Assembly: GCA_041740995.1 (NCBI GenBank)
Contig: JBGSKY010000232.1
Location: forward strand, 1 to 29,690
Length of the DNA: 29,690 bases
Source of the DNA: JBGSKY01 sp041740995
GTDB taxonomy: Bacteria > Planctomycetota > Planctomycetia > Pirellulales > Pirellulaceae
Direction: 5' to 3'
Below are positions 16,966 through 25,017 of this stretch, one piece after another; the stretch's first letter is position 1, and every line of letters begins with the position of its first letter. The position numbers were made by a program, and so were the translations under genes. The notes under the pieces are model-generated. The model was not told the DNA's origin, ran no database searches, and saw only the letters and a list, made by a program, of their open reading frames with translations.

Positions 16966-17700
16966 ATGACACGATTACAGAGGCTGCTTTGCCGTTTATC
17001 GGCAAGTTATCCAATTGCGTTAGGCACTGCGTACATCGCCGGTAAAGAAAGACCTTGGTACAGCATAACTGATGCTGATGCGGTCGTCCGAGATGCGATC
17101 GTTGCTGAACAGACAACCAACGGCGAAATCTCGAATTTATTGCAGTCTAAATCGGTAAAGACGGACCCGTTTTGGGCAACGGATTGGCCGTCAGCTCAAG
17201 TCTTTGAGGGCAACCTAGATTCTCTCATCAAGCGTCATCACTTGGCTTTGTACAACACTCGTGGAGTGCTTGAATTGGGTTGCGGCAGTGGGCTAGTCAG
17301 CGTCGCGTGCGGGCTGCGCGGTGTGAAAGTGATCGGGACAGATTTTTCGAGGCATGCGCTTCTGCTTGCCAGTTTGAACGCGGTGGCCAACGATTGCGTT
17401 GTTCCTTTTCGCTATCTCGACTGGCACGATTTGAAATGGGGCCAGTCGTGTTTTTCGATGATTGTTGCAACGGATATCGTTTACGATTTGGCGAATCATG
17501 CAGCGATCGAAAAGACCCTTCGGCATTTGCTGGAAATCAAAGGAACGGCTCTCATCGCTGAACCATTTCGTCGGAGCGGAGACATCTTTATAGATCACTT
17601 GTTGGTTAATGGCTGGTCAGTTGATGCCGAGCCACTAAACCAACCGACGCCGAATGCAAATTCCCCAGTGCGATTGCTCACCATAAGCCGCAAATCGTAG
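16966..17700 (+). CDS. Class I SAM-dependent methyltransferase (METTL20/21-like)
   Basis: The 244-residue protein carries motif I VLELGCGSGL (101-110) for S-adenosylmethionine binding, then GTDFS with acidic Asp126, and ATDIVYD as the motif IV-like strand end. The segment PFWATDWPSAQVFEGNL before motif I resembles the pre-fold region of the Methyltransf_16/METTL20-21 protein-lysine methyltransferases and of PrmA-type enzymes, so a protein substrate is possible. It is cytoplasmic with no membrane segment. ATG 16966 overlaps the right arm of a small hairpin (ATCGG 16951-16955 with CCGAT 16963-16967), and no Shine-Dalgarno is seen. It is divergent from the alpha-CTD-like gene (203-bp gap) and convergent with the response regulator. 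The target cannot be told from sequence. Confidence 0.75.
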   Translation: MTRLQRLLCRLSASYPIALGTAYIAGKERPWYSITDADAVVRDAIVAEQTTNGEISNLLQSKSVKTDPFWATDWPSAQVFEGNLDSLIKRHHLALYNTRGVLELGCGSGLVSVACGLRGVKVIGTDFSRHALLLASLNAVANDCVVPFRYLDWHDLKWGQSCFSMIVATDIVYDLANHAAIEKTLRHLLEIKGTALIAEPFRRSGDIFIDHLLVNGWSVDAEPLNQPTPNANSPVRLLTISRKS

Positions 17701-17746
17701 CTTTGGTGGCAAGAATTTTTTCGCAAATTCATTCAGAATAATCGGA

Positions 17747-18337
17747 TCAGGGGGCTCGTTTGCGAAGCTTGCGTTGTAACGAGCGACGATGGATGCCCAA
17801 CCGACGAGCGGCTTCGGAAATATTGTTTTCACAGTCGGCCAGGACACGGTGAATGTGCTCCCATTCGGCCTGAGCTAGCGTTGGAGCGGCAATCGTTTCC
17901 TGCGTGTCGACAAAATTGCACTCTTCGACGCTACGTGAAAAAGCGATCAAGATATCATCCGCGTCGGCTGGCTTTGGCAAGAAATTTACTGCACCCAGTT
18001 TCACTGCATCGATCGCTGTGGCAATGGATCCGAATCCGGAAAGAATCAAGACTTTGACGTCGCTCCGAATCGCTTTTAACTGCGAAATGATTGTCAGTCC
18101 CGATCGCCCAGGCATTCGTAAATCTACAACGGCAAGTTCCGTTGGACTCTTACGAAATACTTCTAACGCTTCGTCACACGTTCCAGCGACACTGACGACG
18201 AATCCGCGTTCTTGAAACGCTTCAGCCAATCGATCACGCAGGATAAAGCTATCGTCGACTAACAGGATGCTCGTCGCATTTTCTGCTGCGTCCAGCCCAA
18301 TGGCTTCTTGGCTGGCAAATGAAGTTCTTGCAGACAT
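17747..18337 (-). CDS. RegA/PrrA/ActR-type redox response regulator (receiver plus FIS-type HTH)
   Basis: The 196-residue protein has a receiver domain (about 23-140) with acidic pocket Asp28-Asp29, phospho-acceptor Asp72 in VVDLRMPG, Ser100 and Lys122. A short linker follows, then a FIS-like helix-turn-helix (about 172-191, NNISEAARRLGIHRRSLQRK). The C-terminal pattern EWEHIHRVL plus SEAARRLGIHRRSLQRKL is characteristic of the RegA/PrrA/ActR family. In proteobacteria these regulators pair with RegB/PrrB kinases to control respiration, photosynthesis and redox genes. No histidine kinase is in the window, so it is an orphan here. It lies near a multiheme cytochrome, SOD and terminal oxidase genes, which would be logical targets, but that link is inference. 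Start ATG 18337. Confidence 0.85.
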   Translation of the reverse strand: MSARTSFASQEAIGLDAAENATSILLVDDSFILRDRLAEAFQERGFVVSVAGTCDEALEVFRKSPTELAVVDLRMPGRSGLTIISQLKAIRSDVKVLILSGFGSIATAIDAVKLGAVNFLPKPADADDILIAFSRSVEECNFVDTQETIAAPTLAQAEWEHIHRVLADCENNISEAARRLGIHRRSLQRKLRKRAP

Positions 18338-18355
18338 GAGTTCATCTCGAAAAGG

Positions 18356-18390
18356 GTTCGGCTTAATAGGCCATCAATTCTAAACCGAAC
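18356..18390. promoter_or_regulatory. Inverted repeat upstream of the response regulator
   Basis: GTTCGG (18356-18361) and CCGAAC (18385-18390) form 6-bp arms separated by 23 bases, starting 19 bases upstream of the regulator start. It could be an autoregulatory site. The arms are short, so chance is possible. Confidence 0.25.
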
Positions 18391-18509
18391 GCGGCCCTGC
18401 GTCATAACAGCGCCCCAATTTTTCGAAAAACATAACTCCGGTCAGAAACTGTCGCTTGGTCACTCGTGGAAGTTACCAACTGACCGTCAAAGTCATCGAT
18501 TCTGGCGAC

Positions 18510-19028
18510 TCAGACCAGTGATTTAAAGAACTGCAGCATACCGGTGCAGAAATCGCAAATACCATCGGTCAGCGTGCTGCTTGTCCCCAGTTCGTCGCCC
18601 CAGCCGGGCATAATCATAATTGCGACCAAACCGCCGACCATTAGAACGATCGTTAAGAGCGGATCGGAATTGACTCGCTGTTCCGACACTGGTCGAATGC
18701 GATCAGGATGTTGATGCGTCTTCGTCATTTTGCTCGACGCCAACTCACCGTGGACTTGACGCAGAACAAGCAGCGTTTCGCCATCAGTGCCGACGTGCCG
18801 AGCACAAATCTTCGACTTTAGCGTTTCGCCTTGATGGGTCAGCGTAACTGATCGCCCATTGCCAAATTTTCTAGCGACGCTCGCGGGGAGCGCAACCGTG
18901 ATGTCAGCCCACGATACATCACGAACTTGCACAAGCAATTCTCGCCGGCCAATTCGCAGCTTGGCGGCTGCCTGGTGCGATGGCATTCGAATTTGATATG
19001 GTGTGCTGCGGTCATTCGTTTCTGGCAT
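18510..19028 (-). CDS. Uncharacterised membrane-anchored protein with a small beta domain
   Basis: I do not recognise the family with confidence. The 172-residue product has an N-terminal region (about 20-97) of alternating strands: AAKLRIGRRELLVQVRDVSW, then ITVALPASVA, VTLTHQGETL and LLVLRQVHGEL. It resembles a PilZ-like or similar small beta-barrel, but no RxxxR/DxSxxG PilZ signature is intact. A basic linker is followed by one membrane segment (about 122-142, DPLLTIVLMVGGLVAIMIMPG) and a short tail with Cys158 and Cys161. The start is ATG 19028 because GGGAGG lies at 19035-19040; the longer frame to 19097 lacks this. It is 172 bp upstream of the response regulator on the same strand. Confidence 0.6.
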   Translation of the reverse strand: MPETNDRSTPYQIRMPSHQAAAKLRIGRRELLVQVRDVSWADITVALPASVARKFGNGRSVTLTHQGETLKSKICARHVGTDGETLLVLRQVHGELASSKMTKTHQHPDRIRPVSEQRVNSDPLLTIVLMVGGLVAIMIMPGWGDELGTSSTLTDGICDFCTGMLQFFKSLV

Positions 19029-19034
19029 GGGTAG

Positions 19035-19040
19035 CCTCCC
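19035..19040 (-). promoter_or_regulatory. Shine-Dalgarno site of the 18510-19028 gene
   Basis: GGGAGG on the minus strand, six bases before ATG 19028. It fixes the start 23 codons inside the longest frame. Confidence 0.65.
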
Positions 19041-19363
19041 ACTGCAAGCTTGAATCTTTTTCTCGCCTTCGCGGAAAATAAGTCCGTCGATTGACAATTA
19101 TTGTTGCTCGCAGCGACAAAGTCTTCCGATTGCGATGACTCTTTTGACAACGCGGTTGTTGACGATCGATCCGATCGAAACGGTTTTACTCCGAATGCTC
19201 GACTTGTTGCTTATGTGGGTCGATTCAATTATTAGCGGTCGCGCTTACCTCTGTCGGAATCTTCGGAATCGACAGCCTGTAGCTGCCGCTGTCCGAATTT
19301 CTTCATCGAGCGAAAATGTTGCAAGCTTCCTCAACCACCACCGCAACGCCATACTATTCCAGG
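19041..19363. other. Divergent intergenic region before the cytochrome gene
   Basis: It separates the membrane-protein gene (-) from the cytochrome/barrel pair (+), so promoters for both should be here. A CTGTCG/CGACAG inverted repeat (19251-19256 with 19270-19275) encloses two copies of GGAAT, and ACAATTATTGT (19094-19104) is a short palindrome. I see no convincing -35/-10 pair. Plus-strand frames crossing it have no family resemblance. Confidence 0.35.
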
Positions 19364-21451
19364 ATGGTTTCGTTTCGTTGTTTAGCGTGGGTTGTAATGC
19401 AATTGGTCGTCGTGCAATTGGTAGTCTCGGCCAATGCAAACGCGCAGCTTTCAGGTGTTTGCAATGGCGCAGACGCCGAATCGCTTGCCAAGCTGATTGA
19501 AGCAATTCGAGTATCGCAAACGGCTGCTTCACAAGAAAGTCTTTCAAACGGACTAACATCTCAGCATTCGGCGACGTCTAGATTTCATCCTGCAACCTAT
19601 CAAATCACACCTTCAAATAACGACGAAAACCTACTTGCACCCAACAATGCAAACTTGGGCGATGATTTGCTGTTGGATTCGAACGAGATCAGTCCTAACG
19701 ACGATCCGCTGTCTGGCATGGGACCAAACGCCGCTCGTGAGGCTCAGCGGAATGCATCCCGTGAACAAGAAAAGTCTTATCTTGATTCCAAAGGCATCGA
19801 CCCTCATGCAGAGGCTTTTGCCAATACGCTTTATCCTTCGGCGATCACTTGTGCCAAGTGCCACAAAGAGATTTACGACGAATGGCGAGTCTCGGCGCAT
19901 GCCTACGCAACGATCTCTCCAATGTTTCAACGCTTTGAAGAAGCTATCAGCGATTTAACACGCGGAACCGTTGGCGTGTTCTGCTTGCGCTGTCATGCCC
20001 CGGTCGCGACGCAGCTGAAAGTTCCTCGATACGCTTCCCCGTTGGAAGGTCCGCATGTCTTGCGTGAAGGCGTAACTTGTGTTGCCTGTCATCGAGTCGT
20101 CGAACGTTACGGGCGCGTCAATGGCGAACGCCGAATTGAGCCAGGCTCTGTTTACGATCCGATCGTCGGAAATGTTGGTGGAGACGGCGTTCAAACTGTG
20201 GCTGCCAATCCGGATCAATACAAAGTCCGAACGAGTCCGCTGGACAAACGTCCGGCTCAGGATCTACATCGAGCCGCAATACAATTCGAACAGCTTAGCG
20301 ACAGTTCGTACTGTGCAAGCTGCCATCAAGTCGTTGTGCAGCCTGGCATCGCGCTGGAAATTGTTTACCAGCAGTATCGTGCTGGTCCAGCTTGTGCCAA
20401 AGGTATTTCGTGCCAAGATTGTCACATGGGAATCGTCCCTGGAAAGCCGCTTGGCTATGCCAGTGGATCGATCGCGGACCTGAGCGGCAAGTCGGTTCGA
20501 ACCGATCGCAAACGCGCCAATCATATGTTCCATGGGCCAAGCTACTCGCTATCGCACCCCGCAATCTTTCCGCACAACGAGAAGCTACTTCGCTGGAAGC
20601 CAGCCGATCTCATTGGGTTCGATTGGCGCAACGGTTGGGGCTCGGAGGCTTTCGAACGTCAGATCGCAGCAGCACCTGCCTCTTATCGATTTCCAGCACC
20701 GTGGCAGAACGCACAAGAACGTCGCGACGCTTACAAGTTAGTGCAGGAGAACCTTGCTTTGATCGACGTCAAACGACAAAGCTCCGTTGCAACGTTGGAG
20801 CTGAGTTCTGAACTTAAAGGACCTAACTTCCTGTCGCCACCGCACGTTGGCCAAGACCTAAAATTTAGCTTCGTCGTCGCCAACACCAGCGAAGGTCACA
20901 ACATGCCCAGCGGTTCGCTGGGCGCTCAACCGCAGCTTTGGCTAAATGTTGTCGTCATCGCACCCAACGGCGCAAGAATTTTCGAATCGGGTGACGTGGA
21001 CAGCTATGGCGATCTCCGCGACGTTCAATCGATCGACGTGCAGCAACGTCGCCTTCCGCCTGATCTACAACTTGCAAACTATCAGACCAAATTTTTAATT
21101 ACCAACGTCAAAGGGACCGATCGCGAAGTTTACTTTCCAGTGCCAGTCGACATCGATCCGCTGCCATTTTTCCGGCCAGGGCCAGTCCCCTATACCGTCC
21201 TCAATCACACGCCATTTGCACGGATGGAAGCTCACAGCATCGCACCTTTGGACTATCGCATCGAAAAATTTCACGTCCCCGGCGGCTTGATCAATCAAAG
21301 CGGCAAGTATCGCATAAGTGCTCGGCTTCGCAGCCGTGTTGAGCCGCCCTACTTTGCTCGCTTTGTTGGGCTGCCAGCCGAATCGATTCGCTTGTTGAAC
21401 GAGCGGATCATTGATTTTCATGGCCAGTCGTTTGAGTTTATGGTTCCTTAG
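19364..21451 (+). CDS. Secreted pentaheme c-type cytochrome (cytochrome c554-like) with C-terminal beta domain
   Basis: The 695-residue protein begins with a signal peptide (hydrophobic 6-22, cleavage near ANANA-Q). ATG 19316 would only lengthen the n-region. Five CxxCH heme-attachment motifs are seen: CAKCH (163-167), CLRCH (207-211), CVACH (239-243), CASCH (317-321) and CQDCH (350-354). Extra histidines such as His179 and those in NHMFHGPSYSLSH are candidate distal ligands. The arrangement resembles the cytochrome c554/hydroxylamine-oxidoreductase-like multiheme group. The remaining 300 residues look beta-rich (FSFVVANTSEGHNMPSGS, QLWLNVVVIAPNGARIFESG) and carry no heme motif. It should act in the periplasm or at the cell surface in electron transfer. 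The barrel gene follows 23 bp downstream, so the two are very likely cotranscribed. No known substrate can be assigned. Confidence 0.85.
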   Translation: MVSFRCLAWVVMQLVVVQLVVSANANAQLSGVCNGADAESLAKLIEAIRVSQTAASQESLSNGLTSQHSATSRFHPATYQITPSNNDENLLAPNNANLGDDLLLDSNEISPNDDPLSGMGPNAAREAQRNASREQEKSYLDSKGIDPHAEAFANTLYPSAITCAKCHKEIYDEWRVSAHAYATISPMFQRFEEAISDLTRGTVGVFCLRCHAPVATQLKVPRYASPLEGPHVLREGVTCVACHRVVERYGRVNGERRIEPGSVYDPIVGNVGGDGVQTVAANPDQYKVRTSPLDKRPAQDLHRAAIQFEQLSDSSYCASCHQVVVQPGIALEIVYQQYRAGPACAKGISCQDCHMGIVPGKPLGYASGSIADLSGKSVRTDRKRANHMFHGPSYSLSHPAIFPHNEKLLRWKPADLIGFDWRNGWGSEAFERQIAAAPASYRFPAPWQNAQERRDAYKLVQENLALIDVKRQSSVATLELSSELKGPNFLSPPHVGQDLKFSFVVANTSEGHNMPSGSLGAQPQLWLNVVVIAPNGARIFESGDVDSYGDLRDVQSIDVQQRRLPPDLQLANYQTKFLITNVKGTDREVYFPVPVDIDPLPFFRPGPVPYTVLNHTPFARMEAHSIAPLDYRIEKFHVPGGLINQSGKYRISARLRSRVEPPYFARFVGLPAESIRLLNERIIDFHGQSFEFMVP

Positions 21452-21474
21452 AGCCGCTCGCATCGCTGCAAAAG

Positions 21475-24042
21475 ATGCCTGTCGTCGCCTCCTCAAAAAA
21501 CATCGTGACCAAGTCGATTTACTACACCGAAGCAACCTATCAAAAGCATCGACGCTGGCTAGCTTCGTTGCGCCAGGTTCGTTTCGTTGCAGCGTCGACA
21601 GCCGTGCTTCTGAGCATCGCACTGGGCTCGCTACACGCACAATCACCACGCGGTCAACGGTCGCTTTTGACGACAGAACCAGAGAAAACCGCCACCGCCC
21701 GCTCAGTTGTTTTGCCGCCCAGGCATGTGCTCTATCTTCCAGCGGTCGAGCAATCGTCGGACCGCGGTGAATTGCAACCCAAGTCGTTGCCGAGCCAATC
21801 GCCTTGGCGAGTCATCTCGGCTCAGAATGAACCCAACCCATTCGAATTGCTCGATAATTCGACGCCACCCAAATCGATAGAACAAACCGATGCGCTGGAG
21901 CGTGTTGTACCGGTGCCAATCGATCCGAACGAACGTTTCGACGCGCAGTGGATGCAACGCAGCGGAGGCGAACGTTTGCCGCGCCCCAATCGATCTTATG
22001 ACTTGAACGGTAATTCATCGTCGCCGATTGAAAATCTGCCGCGAGTACCTCCGCGACGTCCGCTGGAGCCCAATCGCAGACCGCCGGCTGATCCTGTTTC
22101 ACCAATCGAACCCGTGATACCGCCGCACGTTGATCCACTAAAATCAATTCCTAAGGACGAGAGCCTGGATGCTCGAGAGATTGCCGAAGAAACTTCGGAC
22201 GATGACGCAAACGAGCTTGAGAATCGTGCGAAGACTGAACAGTATGAACGCTCGCTATTGGATCGATCGCTTGCGCCTCGACGACAGGATTGGCAAGGTT
22301 TCGATTCGCTGTTGCCGAACATGTCGACGAGGCTCAACGCAATTGCGGCCGGCTACAGCGACCCAATTATCCTGGGGCAATCGCGAGAAATTCCTCATGA
22401 TTTACCAATGACTTATCAGAGTGATGCGTCTTCATTTAGCTCGCTGCTCAGCGGCAGCATTAATCCGGCATGTGGGGCATGTTATGGATCTACGACCAAC
22501 GCCGAATCTCGCCATCGTTTACTGCAAAGGATCCACGAACGTTTGCAAATTAGGCAACACTGGAATATCGACGCTTGTGAACCACAAACACAATGCCGCC
22601 CCAGTGGCTCCGATGTACCAATGCCAGCGACGATTGGTTGCGGACCAAACGATTTTTCAATGCAAACTCGATCTGAAAATTATTATGCGAGCGACTTTGC
22701 GCCGGTGCCGGTTCCGCAACCGCCACCTGATCCCAGCGACCAGTTGAAGACCTACTACGGCAAAACTTGCACTCCAACGCAAAGGCCGTGGGTCGAGTTG
22801 TGGCGGCCGTTTTATGGAGACGGCATCTATTCACCGGCGGTTCCAATTTTTAGCGACGTCAATCTTTTGACGCCGCAATTTTTAGTTTATGGTGACTATA
22901 GAGCTGGCGTTGGTGTACATCGGAATAATGGTCAAGATGTTCGTTCGGTAGCCAATCGACTGAACCTCGATTTGGATCTGCGGCTGACCGGAACTGAGCG
23001 GATTCATGCCTTCACAGGGCCGCTTGACCACAATGGAAGATTTACGCGATTAGACTTCAGCGATTCCAAGAACATCGAATTCGAGGAAGAGCTCGACGCG
23101 CAGCTCGACAATTTGTTTTTTGAAGGCGACTTGGGCGCGATGTACGGCGGCTTGACTGGCCAAGACGCGCCGTTCGATTTAGCCTTTTCAGCCGGACTGA
23201 TGCCGCTCCTCTATCAAAACGGAGTTTGGCTCGATGACACGCTTGCTGGGCTAGCCGTGGCCAAGTCTTGGCAGCACTCCAAGGCGCTGAACTGGTCCAA
23301 TTATGACATGACTTTTTTCGCTCTCTTTGATCAGCTGACTTCACCTGCGTTCGACAACAATAATGGCGTTGCCGACGCATATGGAACCGCTTGGTTCGTC
23401 GAAGCCTATGATGGCTACATCGAAGCCGACTACGCATTTGTATTGAACAATTTCGACAGTGATCTGTCCTACCACAACACCGCGGTGGCATATTCACGCC
23501 GCTATTTCGAACGGCTATCGAACTCCATTCGGCTGATTAACAACAGTGGCCAAAACGGTTCGTCGGTCGATCGCACAGCCGATGGAACGTTATTGCTGCT
23601 GGAAAACTCATGGGTTTCATACGATGCTCAAACGATCATTCCTTATGCCAACTTTTTTTATGGCACTGGTCGGCCCCAGTCGGTTGCCCGCGCGCTAGGT
23701 GCGGGTGGTGTCTTGCGAAACACGGGCATCAATTTCGAATCGGATAACCTGACCGCATATCCAACGCTGGATTCCAGCGGCGCCAACAGCTATGGCGGCG
23801 CTTGGGGTATCAACATTCTGTCTGCCGACTTTCGCCAACAAACCGTTTTGGAGTTCGCCGCCCTTGATACTTACGGCGACCCTCAATTGAGCAATGCCGC
23901 TGGGCCACAGTACGCATTCGGTGGTCGCTATCAGAGGGCGTTGACGAACTGGACGCTTATCCGCTTGGACGCAATGGTCGGTCTAAAAGACAACGACTCA
24001 GACATCTTCGGAACGCGCGCCGAATGGCGATGGAAATTTTAA
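21475..24042 (+). CDS. Outer-membrane beta-barrel protein paired with the multiheme cytochrome
   Basis: The 855-residue product has a basic N-terminus and hydrophobic segment VAASTAVLLSIALGSLHAQ (about 39-57) consistent with a signal peptide. Residues about 60-440 are proline-rich and charged, with a Cys-containing segment (PACGACYG, then several single cysteines) but no CxxCH. From about residue 440 (VELWRPFYGDGIYSP) the sequence has the alternating amphipathic strands, aromatic girdle residues and Asn/Asp-rich loops of a beta-barrel. It ends in EWRWKF, whose terminal Phe fits the BAM recognition signal. I know of similar uncharacterised proteins in planctomycetes but no function. Its tight coupling with the cytochrome gene suggests a porin-like partner in electron transfer, which is inference. 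Confidence 0.65.
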   Translation: MPVVASSKNIVTKSIYYTEATYQKHRRWLASLRQVRFVAASTAVLLSIALGSLHAQSPRGQRSLLTTEPEKTATARSVVLPPRHVLYLPAVEQSSDRGELQPKSLPSQSPWRVISAQNEPNPFELLDNSTPPKSIEQTDALERVVPVPIDPNERFDAQWMQRSGGERLPRPNRSYDLNGNSSSPIENLPRVPPRRPLEPNRRPPADPVSPIEPVIPPHVDPLKSIPKDESLDAREIAEETSDDDANELENRAKTEQYERSLLDRSLAPRRQDWQGFDSLLPNMSTRLNAIAAGYSDPIILGQSREIPHDLPMTYQSDASSFSSLLSGSINPACGACYGSTTNAESRHRLLQRIHERLQIRQHWNIDACEPQTQCRPSGSDVPMPATIGCGPNDFSMQTRSENYYASDFAPVPVPQPPPDPSDQLKTYYGKTCTPTQRPWVELWRPFYGDGIYSPAVPIFSDVNLLTPQFLVYGDYRAGVGVHRNNGQDVRSVANRLNLDLDLRLTGTERIHAFTGPLDHNGRFTRLDFSDSKNIEFEEELDAQLDNLFFEGDLGAMYGGLTGQDAPFDLAFSAGLMPLLYQNGVWLDDTLAGLAVAKSWQHSKALNWSNYDMTFFALFDQLTSPAFDNNNGVADAYGTAWFVEAYDGYIEADYAFVLNNFDSDLSYHNTAVAYSRRYFERLSNSIRLINNSGQNGSSVDRTADGTLLLLENSWVSYDAQTIIPYANFFYGTGRPQSVARALGAGGVLRNTGINFESDNLTAYPTLDSSGANSYGGAWGINILSADFRQQTVLEFAALDTYGDPQLSNAAGPQYAFGGRYQRALTNWTLIRLDAMVGLKDNDSDIFGTRAEWRWKF

Positions 24043-24074
24043 AAACCAGACCTTCAACTTCGCAAAGACCGCTT

Positions 24075-24803
24075 CTAAGTCGCTGAATCTGCTTCAAAGA
24101 CACATCGATATGTAGCGCCAGCAGCAATGGCGCCGACGATTGGTGCCAGCCAAAATAGCCAGAGCTGTGCCAGTGCCCAGCCGCCTACAAATACCGCGGG
24201 ACCAGTCGAACGCGCTGGATTGACCGAAAGATTGGTTACCGGAATGCCAATCAAGTGGATCAACGTTAGCCCCAAACCAATGGCGATCGGTGCAAGTCCG
24301 GCTGGTGCACGCCGATCTGTAGAGCCAAGAATGATGAAGAGGAACATGAACGTTAAAACAATCTCAGCAATCAGACAGGCGAGCATCGAATATTGCCCCG
24401 GTGAATGTTCGCCGTACCCATTTGCCGCGAAACCGCCGGCCAAGGAAAAGTCAGCTTTGCCCGAAGCAATCACGTACAAAATCGCCGCTCCAGCCACGCC
24501 GCCAGCGACTTGAGAAACAATGTAGGGAACCAAATCGCTGCCCTTAAATCGTCCGCCGGCAAACAATCCTAAACTGACCGCTGGGTTTAAATGACAACCC
24601 GAAATATGCCCGATCGCATACGCCATCGTCAGAACCGTCAGCCCAAAAGCGAAAGATACACCCAGCAAGCTGATTCCGATGTTGAAGTCAGTCCCTTGCA
24701 ATTTCGCACCAAAAATTGCAGCCAATACTGCACTGCCGCAACCGCCGAAAACGAGCCAAAATGTGCCGATAAATTCTGCAACACAGCGTTTCCACAAAAC
24801 CAT
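24075..24803 (-). CDS. aqpZ: Aquaporin Z (MIP family water channel)
   Basis: The 242-residue protein has six membrane segments and both MIP motifs: NPA at 73-75 (GHISGCHLNPAV) and NPA at 195-197 (LSVNPARST). Selectivity-filter positions compared with E. coli AqpZ (Phe43, His174, Thr183, Arg189) appear as Phe53, His183, Leu192 and Arg198. The narrow, water-selective pattern is thus kept except for the Thr-to-Leu change, where the backbone does most of the work. It should move water across the inner membrane. ATG 24803 has TGAGG at 24811-24815. Convergent with the barrel gene (32-bp gap), monocistronic. A 16-bp palindrome lies 41 bases upstream of the start. Confidence 0.92.
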   Translation of the reverse strand: MVLWKRCVAEFIGTFWLVFGGCGSAVLAAIFGAKLQGTDFNIGISLLGVSFAFGLTVLTMAYAIGHISGCHLNPAVSLGLFAGGRFKGSDLVPYIVSQVAGGVAGAAILYVIASGKADFSLAGGFAANGYGEHSPGQYSMLACLIAEIVLTFMFLFIILGSTDRRAPAGLAPIAIGLGLTLIHLIGIPVTNLSVNPARSTGPAVFVGGWALAQLWLFWLAPIVGAIAAGATYRCVFEADSAT

Positions 24804-24843
24804 AATCTAACCTCACGCTTCGATAACCGCCGAATTCGAATAA

Positions 24844-24859
24844 CTAGACTATTGTCTAG
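24844..24859 (-). promoter_or_regulatory. Palindrome upstream of aqpZ, candidate operator
   Basis: CTAGAC-TATT-GTCTAG is a perfect 6-bp inverted repeat with a 4-base spacer, located 41 bases before the aqpZ start. Size and position suit a dimeric regulator site (MarR/TetR-like architecture). The regulator is unknown. Confidence 0.35.
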
Positions 24860-24912
24860 CAAGCGGCAGCATAGCGTTTTGCTGAAAATCTCGAAGAGGG
24901 TTACTCCTTCGA

Positions 24913-24924
24913 CTTTCTAGAAAG
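24913..24924. other. 12-bp perfect palindrome
   Basis: CTTTCTAGAAAG with no spacer, in the gap between aqpZ and the SOD gene, 110 bases upstream of aqpZ. It shares the CTAG centre with the neighbouring dyad at 24844-24859. Possible second operator; may be chance. Confidence 0.25.
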
Positions 24925-24997
24925 CTCACAAATCTATCACAACACCCGTCACGACCAGAAACGATAGAAGTTTCGAGTTGCCTGGGCTGTTTTCGCA

Positions 24998-25017
24998 GAT
25001 AGCTTCAACAAGCTATC
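24998..25017 (-). terminator. Hairpin downstream of the SOD gene, possible T-less terminator
   Basis: GATAGCTT and AAGCTATC are perfect 8-bp arms around a 4-base loop, 79 bases past the SOD stop. There is no T-run after it on the minus strand. The AGCTT-N4-AAGCT core is the same as in the hairpin after the helicase (3287-3306). Confidence 0.35.

Noticed and set aside
18419..18430. TTTTTCGAAAAA palindrome after the 18510-19028 gene
   Set aside because: A/T-only arms form too weak a stem for a terminator, and such palindromes are common by chance.
21475..24042. CGAC motif in the barrel protein as a heme site
   Set aside because: The motif is CGACY and lacks the His required for covalent c-type heme attachment.
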